54,333 nucleotides of DNA from UBA9732 sp963621975 (lineage in GTDB: Bacteria > Spirochaetota > Spirochaetia > Sphaerochaetales > Sphaerochaetaceae): contig CAVFGI010000011.1 in assembly GCA_963621975.1 (NCBI GenBank), positions 1-54,333 on the forward strand, given 5' to 3'. Under the pieces are notes generated by a model that saw only the letters and a list, made by a program, of their open reading frames with translations, was not told the origin of the DNA and ran no database searches. The translations under genes and the position numbers were made by a program. Positions 49,895 through 54,333 of this stretch are shown piece after piece. The stretch's first letter is position 1, and each line of letters begins with the position of its first letter.

Positions 49895-50130
49895 AAACCC
49901 TCCCCTTTGTACATGGTGTACATGGCACAATAAAAATGTACTTTCAAGGAGAAGAAGGAGAAGACAAGCAGAGGAAGGATTCCTTCACAAAGAAGGCTCA
50001 GGCAGAAGTACTTTTTATGTCCGCTCTGAGTGCTGAGGGAAACTTGGATTTACGGTTGTAATCCGGAAAGTTTGAACTCAAGATTATCGGCCTGTGCTGG
50101 TTTGCAGTGCGGACAGCCATATCAAGTGAA
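49895..50130. other. Gene-free stretch, possible remnant of mobile DNA
   Basis: No open frame with a ribosome-binding site was found. TGTACA-TGG-TGTACA occurs near 49909-49923. Short frames with stops give no recognisable protein. Together with 50131-50391 it forms the only gap over 300 bases. Past the repeats, a plus-strand frame near 50285-50390 contains CPRCG, a zinc-ribbon-like scrap without a start. The composition and repeats suggest a decayed insertion, which is inference. Confidence 0.35.
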
Positions 50131-50280
50131 AATAGAACTTTTGCGCACTATTTTTTTCCATAGTTCTATTTTGTAGGTCTATAGAAAAATTTTTTTTCTA
50201 AAGTTCTATTTTGTAGATCTATAGAAAAATATTTTTTCCTAGAGTTCTACTTTTCTTACTGGCTCTATGAAAATTTTCTA
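50131..50280. repeat. 40-base tandem repeat with inverted AGTTCTATT elements
   Basis: Two near-identical units of about 40 bases (50162-50200 and 50201-50240), each AGTTCTATTTTGTAG followed by TCTATAG and an A/T tract, are followed by a degenerate third (50241-50280). AATAGAACT at 50131-50139 is the inverted copy of the unit's first nine bases. Units are contiguous, without spacers, so it is not a CRISPR array. It lies between araC and the guaA 3' end. Confidence 0.8.
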
Positions 50281-50391
50281 GTTCAAGGGATACAAATGTC
50301 CCAGATGCGGAAGCCCATTGCAAGGAGATCCCTTTCAGGGCAAAACTTTTCATCCAAAAATCATCCAAAATGGGCTTTAAGTTAAACGCAA

Positions 50392-51963
50392 TCATTCCCA
50401 CTCAATAGTTGCTGGGGGCTTGCTGGTAATATCGTAGACAACGCGGTTTACATGTGGGACTTCGTTGACAATGCGGTTGGAAACTTTTTCAAGAATTTCG
50501 TATGGAATCCTTGAAATAGAAGCCGTCATGAAGTCGCTGGTTTCTACGCTACGCAGTGCAACTGTGTAGTCATAGGTCCTGCTGTCACCCATGACGCCAA
50601 CACTTTTGATGTTCGTTAACACGGCAAAGTATTGATTTTTTGCTACTTCAATGCCGTTTTGGGCGCTTGTTTCAAGTTCGCTTCTAAAGATCCAATCTGC
50701 TTCTCTAAGAATAGAAAGCTTCTCTTCTGTGACTTCCCCAATGACCCTTATAGCCAAGCCTGGACCAGGGAAAGGCTGTCTATTAACAAGACTTGAAGGT
50801 AAACCAAGTTCAATTCCAAGTTTTCTGACTTCATCTTTAAACAAAAGTCTTAGAGGCTCAACAATACCCTTGAAACCAACATTCTCTGGAAGCCCTCCCA
50901 CATTGTGGTGGCTCTTAATTACAGCAGAATTTCCTAGGCCTGATTCAATGACATCGGGATAAATAGTACCCTGCACAAGATAGTCTACAGCCCCAAGGCC
51001 CTTGGCGGTGTCCTCAAAGACCCTTATAAATTCTTCTCCAATAATTTTACGCTTTCTTTCTGGATCCGTCACGCCACTAAGTTTTTCAAGAAATCGGGCT
51101 TTTGCGTCTACCCTTATGAAGTTTATAGGATACTTAGAGAAAACCTCTTCAACCTGATCCCCTTCATCTTTTCTGAGAAGACCATGATCGACAAAAACAC
51201 AGGTTAAATTTTTACCTATGGCTTGAGATAAGAGTGCCGCAGCTACAGAACTATCTACTCCTCCAGAAAGAGCCAGAAGCGCCTTTGAAGCTCCAAGCTT
51301 TTCTTTTAAATCCAGGATTGAACTTCTCATAAAGTTTGACATAGTCCACGTTGGTGAAACTCTTGCAACATCTAAAACAAAAGCCTTCAACATTTCAAAT
51401 CCATGCACCGTATGGTTTACTTCTGGATGAAATTGAACAGCATAAAACTTCTTTGCTGGATTCTCGAAAGCCGCATATGGACAAGCTAATGTCTTTGCAG
51501 AAGGAATAAATCCTTCTGGTAACTTCTGTACACTATCCCCATGACTCATCCAAACAACGTCTGTGGAAGGAATATTTTTAAAAAGTAAGGAGTTCTTATC
51601 AAAACAGGTTTCAGTTTTTCCATACTCTCTTGAAGCAATGGATGGTGCAGGAACTACTTCACCTCCAAGAGTGTATGCCATTATTTGAGCACCATAACAA
51701 ATGCCTAAAATGGGAATATTAAGTGAAAAAATGCGGGAATCGGGCTTTGGAGAGCCATCATTATACACACTAGATGGGCCCCCCGTAAAAATAATTGCCT
51801 TTGGATGATAAGCTTGAATTTCCTCTATAGACCAGTTAAAAGGATGAACTTCACAGAAGACATTCATCTCTCTAACACGTCTTGCAATTAACTGGTTATA
51901 CTGACCCCCAAAATCTAAAACTAGAACTTTATCGGTGTTATTTTTATTCCCATCATTGCTCAT
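50392..51963 (-). CDS. guaA: GMP synthase (glutamine-hydrolysing)
   Basis: It converts XMP to GMP using ATP and glutamine. The 523-residue protein has an N-terminal class I glutamine amidotransferase (catalytic Cys in GICYGAQIMAYTLGG near 88, His/Glu in FHPEVNHTVHG near 175). A PP-loop ATP pyrophosphatase follows (ALSGGVDSSVAA near 235), then the dimerisation domain with RQPFPGPGLAIRVIGE (near 390), ending KPPATIEWE. The start overlaps xpt by four bases (ATGA), so xpt and guaA are one unit: salvage of xanthine to XMP, then amination to GMP. No terminator is obvious downstream; the repeat region follows. Confidence 0.97.
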   Translation of the reverse strand: MSNDGNKNNTDKVLVLDFGGQYNQLIARRVREMNVFCEVHPFNWSIEEIQAYHPKAIIFTGGPSSVYNDGSPKPDSRIFSLNIPILGICYGAQIMAYTLGGEVVPAPSIASREYGKTETCFDKNSLLFKNIPSTDVVWMSHGDSVQKLPEGFIPSAKTLACPYAAFENPAKKFYAVQFHPEVNHTVHGFEMLKAFVLDVARVSPTWTMSNFMRSSILDLKEKLGASKALLALSGGVDSSVAAALLSQAIGKNLTCVFVDHGLLRKDEGDQVEEVFSKYPINFIRVDAKARFLEKLSGVTDPERKRKIIGEEFIRVFEDTAKGLGAVDYLVQGTIYPDVIESGLGNSAVIKSHHNVGGLPENVGFKGIVEPLRLLFKDEVRKLGIELGLPSSLVNRQPFPGPGLAIRVIGEVTEEKLSILREADWIFRSELETSAQNGIEVAKNQYFAVLTNIKSVGVMGDSRTYDYTVALRSVETSDFMTASISRIPYEILEKVSNRIVNEVPHVNRVVYDITSKPPATIEWE

Positions 51964-52541
51964 TTTTGAACACCTCTAAAACGAATTACTCCGTCATCCA
52001 CAGAATCGATAATTGCAAGAGATTTGAGATTAATTCCGGCTTTCCTGAGTTTGTCTCCTCCGCCTTGAAAACCCTTCTCTATTGCAATTCCAATTCCTTC
52101 AAGGTTTGCCCCTGTCTTCTCTACTATATGAATGAGCCCTTTTAAAGCTTCTCCATTTGCAAGGAAATCATCAATGATGAGAACGTTGTCGGTAGGCTTT
52201 ATCATTCCAGCTTCAACCATAAGGGTTACCGTTTTGTTGTATGTATAAGAATGAATTTCGCTACACACTAAACCGCCCTCAATATTATCGCTCTTAGCTT
52301 TTTTTGCAAAAAGCATTGGAATGTTGTAGAGGAAGGAACACACTGCAGCTAACGCAATTCCACTTGCTTCTGCGGTTAAAATGAGCGTAACTTTTTCAAT
52401 GTCAAAGTTTTTTCGGAATTCCTCTGCTAGTTTGGACATAAATGCGGTGTCAACTCTGTGGTTCAAAAACGAGCCGACCTTAATAATGTTTCCAGGAAGG
52501 ACCTTGCCTTCCTCTAATATTCGTGCTTCTAATTCGTCCAT
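51960..52541 (-). CDS. xpt: Xanthine phosphoribosyltransferase
   Basis: A salvage enzyme making XMP from xanthine and PRPP, 193 residues. The Xpt-type N-terminus EARILEEGKVLPGNIIKVGSF (split EARILEEGKVLPG and NIIKVGSFLNH) and the PRPP motif VLIIDDFLANGEALKGL (near 127) identify it. LTAEASGIALA (near 57) is the conserved substrate-loop region. The ATG at 52541 has no visible ribosome-binding site; a TTG two codons earlier is possible. The promoter at 52548-52576 would start transcription at or within a base or two of the ATG, so the mRNA may be leaderless. No purine riboswitch fits upstream, unlike xpt genes of Bacillus. It is coupled to guaA. Confidence 0.93.
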   Translation of the reverse strand: MDELEARILEEGKVLPGNIIKVGSFLNHRVDTAFMSKLAEEFRKNFDIEKVTLILTAEASGIALAAVCSFLYNIPMLFAKKAKSDNIEGGLVCSEIHSYTYNKTVTLMVEAGMIKPTDNVLIIDDFLANGEALKGLIHIVEKTGANLEGIGIAIEKGFQGGGDKLRKAGINLKSLAIIDSVDDGVIRFRGVQK

Positions 52542-52547
52542 ACACAA

Positions 52548-52576
52548 CTATTGTGCAAAAACATATAAAGTGTCAA
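52548..52576 (-). promoter_or_regulatory. Promoter for xpt-guaA
   Basis: On the minus strand: perfect TTGACA (52576-52571), 17-nt spacer, CAATAG (52553-52548, weak -10). The predicted start is about 52541, the A of the xpt ATG. Confidence 0.4.
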
Positions 52577-52633
52577 TTAGTAAAGCATACAATATTGTTG
52601 CTAAAAAAGTTGTTTTGTATAAAGATAACTCTA

Positions 52634-53302
52634 GTGAAAAAGATAGTTTTATTTTTTGTTTTGTCCCTTATTGTTCTCTCTATGGTTCCGGCTCTTGATT
52701 TAGGAATGGATCTATCTTTAGGCCTTCCTTCCTATGTGGGGCTAAATATCAAAAAAGAACGCCTTGAACTTGGCTTTGGTGTAAATACAAGTGCTGGTTT
52801 AGGAGGGCTTTTGACTTATTCTCTTATGGACAAGTACATATCTACAGATATAACTACAAATATGACACCTTACGAGAAGTTTTCATATGGAAATAAGCTC
52901 CTCCACGGCCTTTCTGCTTATGTTTACTATACTGTACTGGACACATCATCTTTTGACTTCTCTCTTGGTTCAGATGTAACAGCACTTCATGTCTCTAGTA
53001 AGGAAGGGGTTATAAACCATTTTACGAAAGGTGACTTAGTGATTTTTAATATAAATACCAAAGTATCATTTAAATTTAACAGGAGCAATATTTTCATAAA
53101 AGTAGGGTTCCCTCTTTTTGCCTACATAAATTATGGAGGAGACAAAAACAGTACAAATTATTTGCCTTTTGATTTTTGGGCTTTTATCCCAACGGCAATA
53201 AAAGAAGTTGAAGAAGGCAATTATGTAGATGTGAAAGCTTCTCAGTTAGCACTTCTCTTTTTCTCGTTAAACTTAAAACTTGGTTATTGTATAAGATTTT
53301 AA
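52634..53302 (+). CDS. Secreted protein, predicted outer-membrane beta-barrel
   Basis: A 222-residue protein from a GTG at 52634, chosen because it begins a clean signal peptide (KKIVLFFVLSLIVLSMVPA). The frame remains open upstream to 52523, but that part is antisense to xpt and unlike a signal sequence. The mature part alternates hydrophobic and polar residues, with aromatic belts (GLPSYVGLNIKKERLELGFG, AYVYYTVLDTSSFDFSLG, FNRSNIFIKVGFPLFAYINY), as in small 8-10 strand beta-barrels. It ends in an aromatic residue, IRF, as outer-membrane proteins often do. The ribosome-binding site is weak. I recognise no family. It is followed by the phosphodiesterase-like lipoprotein, 11 bases later, so the two may be co-expressed at the cell surface. 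Confidence 0.55.
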   Translation: MKKIVLFFVLSLIVLSMVPALDLGMDLSLGLPSYVGLNIKKERLELGFGVNTSAGLGGLLTYSLMDKYISTDITTNMTPYEKFSYGNKLLHGLSAYVYYTVLDTSSFDFSLGSDVTALHVSSKEGVINHFTKGDLVIFNINTKVSFKFNRSNIFIKVGFPLFAYINYGGDKNSTNYLPFDFWAFIPTAIKEVEEGNYVDVKASQLALLFFSLNLKLGYCIRF

Positions 53303-53313
53303 GAGGGCAAAAA

Positions 53314-54198
53314 ATGAAAAACTTGTTATTTATTTTATTTTTAATTTCACTACTTCTATCTTCCTGCCAAGAATTTGAGATGACAGAGGAAAAAGCCTCT
53401 TATGAAAGTGTTGTATTCATAGGCATAGACGGAGCCGGTCATTGGCTTGGAGAAACAGAAGGGTTTAGCGATATTTTCTCAACAAATTCTGCTTGGACAA
53501 CCACAGCAACCTGTGAAATGCCATCTGCAAGTGCACAAAACTGGGGCTCTTATCTTCATGGAGTAAGCCCTGCTGTGCATAAATGTGTCAATGCAAGCAT
53601 AGCATGCGAACGTTTCCCGTATTCACAGTATCCAAGTGTCTTTAAGATAATCCATGATGTGTACCCCTCTGCAAAGCTTGCTTCTTTTTCCGAATGGAAT
53701 GCTATCAATTACGGTCTTATAGAAAAATCTGCAGACGTATACAAATCTTCAGACAAACGCTTTTGCTCAACTGTCTATTCAACTGCCCAGATAGAGGAAA
53801 TGGCAATTAAATACCTAACTAACAATTCTCCAACCCTCTTTTTTATCCACATTGAAGATGCCGATGATGCTGGACACTCAAATGGATATGGAGAAAGTGA
53901 ACATTTGGCTGCAGTTAAAAACGATGTTGAATTTATAAAGAAAATTGATGAACTTCTTGATTACGACAAAACTCTCCTTATTGTTGCAACAGATCATGGT
54001 GGAACTGGAAAAGAACATGGGGGAGATACAATTGATGAAAGGCAAATCACAATTGCTATTAAAGGGCATACTGTAACAGAAAGCACTCTTTCTTCTTCAG
54101 TTATGCCAAAAGATATTGCTCCTGTTATTCTTAAAGCCTTAGGAATTAAGAAGCCTTCATTTATGGAAGGCAATATTCCTGAAAACCTAACAGTTTAG
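53314..54198 (+). CDS. Lipoprotein of the alkaline phosphatase/nucleotide pyrophosphatase-phosphodiesterase superfamily
   Basis: A 294-residue exported hydrolase. The lipobox ISLLLSSC (Cys near 18) indicates a membrane-anchored lipoprotein; the start at 53314 follows AAGAGGGC. Metal-binding motifs are FIGIDGAGHWLGE (Asp near 36), the nucleophile region MPSASAQNWGSYLHG (a Ser is the probable nucleophile, near 75), HIEDADDAGHSNGYGE (near 180) and IVATDHGGTGKEHGG (near 223). The DHGG signature and the metal-ligand spacing identify the superfamily. Family members cleave phosphate monoesters or diesters, including nucleotides and phospholipids. The 135 bases after it hold an imperfect hairpin (CCCTATA/TATAGGG, 54241-54279) without a T-run. 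Confidence 0.85.
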   Translation: MKNLLFILFLISLLLSSCQEFEMTEEKASYESVVFIGIDGAGHWLGETEGFSDIFSTNSAWTTTATCEMPSASAQNWGSYLHGVSPAVHKCVNASIACERFPYSQYPSVFKIIHDVYPSAKLASFSEWNAINYGLIEKSADVYKSSDKRFCSTVYSTAQIEEMAIKYLTNNSPTLFFIHIEDADDAGHSNGYGESEHLAAVKNDVEFIKKIDELLDYDKTLLIVATDHGGTGKEHGGDTIDERQITIAIKGHTVTESTLSSSVMPKDIAPVILKALGIKKPSFMEGNIPENLTV

Positions 54199-54333
54199 AA
54201 CTTTGCAAGAAAATCAGAGATCTGTAAAATCTATCCTGTGCCCTATAGTTAGTACCATAGCACTCTTTTCGTTATAGGGTAAGCGTAAAATAAATCTCCC
54301 AGTTTTTTCATAGCAGATTAATTAGACTATTCT

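Noticed and set aside
50131..50280. CRISPR array
   Set aside because: Repeat units are contiguous without spacers, only two to three units are present, and no cas gene is nearby.
50219..50401. 60-codon minus-strand ORF at the guaA end
   Set aside because: It overlaps the repeat tract and the guaA stop, has no ribosome-binding site, and its composition follows the repeats.
51960..52600. Purine riboswitch upstream of xpt or guaA
   Set aside because: No conserved three-way-junction sequence; the promoter lies directly at the xpt start and the guaA start overlaps xpt.

Overview
The window reads as a chromosome segment of a low-GC, diderm, fermentative anaerobe. It is most likely a spirochaete of the Treponema/Sphaerochaeta type, probably host-associated. 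The reasons are: pyruvate:ferredoxin oxidoreductase; a sodium-pump decarboxylase membrane pair; TolC-type and beta-barrel outer-membrane proteins; and binding proteins whose signal peptides run into small 'GAAEA' or 'GNAES' linkers, as spirochaetal ones often do. This placement is inference; there is no rRNA or other marker here. Genes are densely packed, with many 1-14 nt overlaps (TAATG, ATGA, GTGA).

Layout. 1-5.6 kb: 3' part of nifJ, a CmpB-family membrane protein, decarboxylase beta and gamma-like subunits, and a plsC/lipid-kinase pair that both yield phosphatidate. 5.6-17.6 kb: a long minus-strand run starting with preA, then a 23-codon ORF with a very strong ribosome-binding site. It continues with a MATE transporter fused to an RsbW-like ATPase domain, a methyltransferase, a GNAT acetyltransferase, a SpoIIE-type phosphatase, an RsbW-like kinase, a TolC/MacA/MacB-like efflux set and a HAD phosphatase. 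The section from the small ORF to the RsbW-like gene is my best candidate for an undescribed system: peptide, exporter, tailoring enzymes and partner-switching regulators. 17.8-22 kb: gpsA, htpG and a ROK regulator. 22-30.4 kb: an oligopeptide ABC operon (oppABCDF) with the ROK gene at its 3' end. OppD carries an insertion of about 370 residues, OppF one of about 50, and OppC a large extracytoplasmic domain. 30.5-33.1 kb: a second MATE transporter, a DUF3899 protein and a flavodoxin-like protein.

33.3-40.2 kb: a sugar or sugar-acid catabolic locus (zinc dehydrogenase, Gfo/Idh dehydrogenase, FadR-type GntR regulator, two permeases, binding protein, KDPG aldolase). A 28-bp palindrome at the binding-protein promoter and its half-conserved copy at the dehydrogenase promoter look like the GntR operator. 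No ABC ATPase or KDG kinase is present. 40.3-44.3 kb: a STAS anti-sigma antagonist, a lipoprotein type I pullulanase and an SDR dehydrogenase. 44.3-52.5 kb: purine genes (purB, purA, hpt; guaA, xpt). They are separated by an MFS/AraC divergent pair flanked by two different tandem-repeat tracts, probably an acquired insert. 52.6-54.2 kb: a secreted predicted beta-barrel protein and a lipoprotein of the alkaline phosphatase/phosphodiesterase superfamily.

No tRNA, rRNA, CRISPR array or intact insertion sequence was seen. The only gene-free stretch over 300 bases is 49895-50391.
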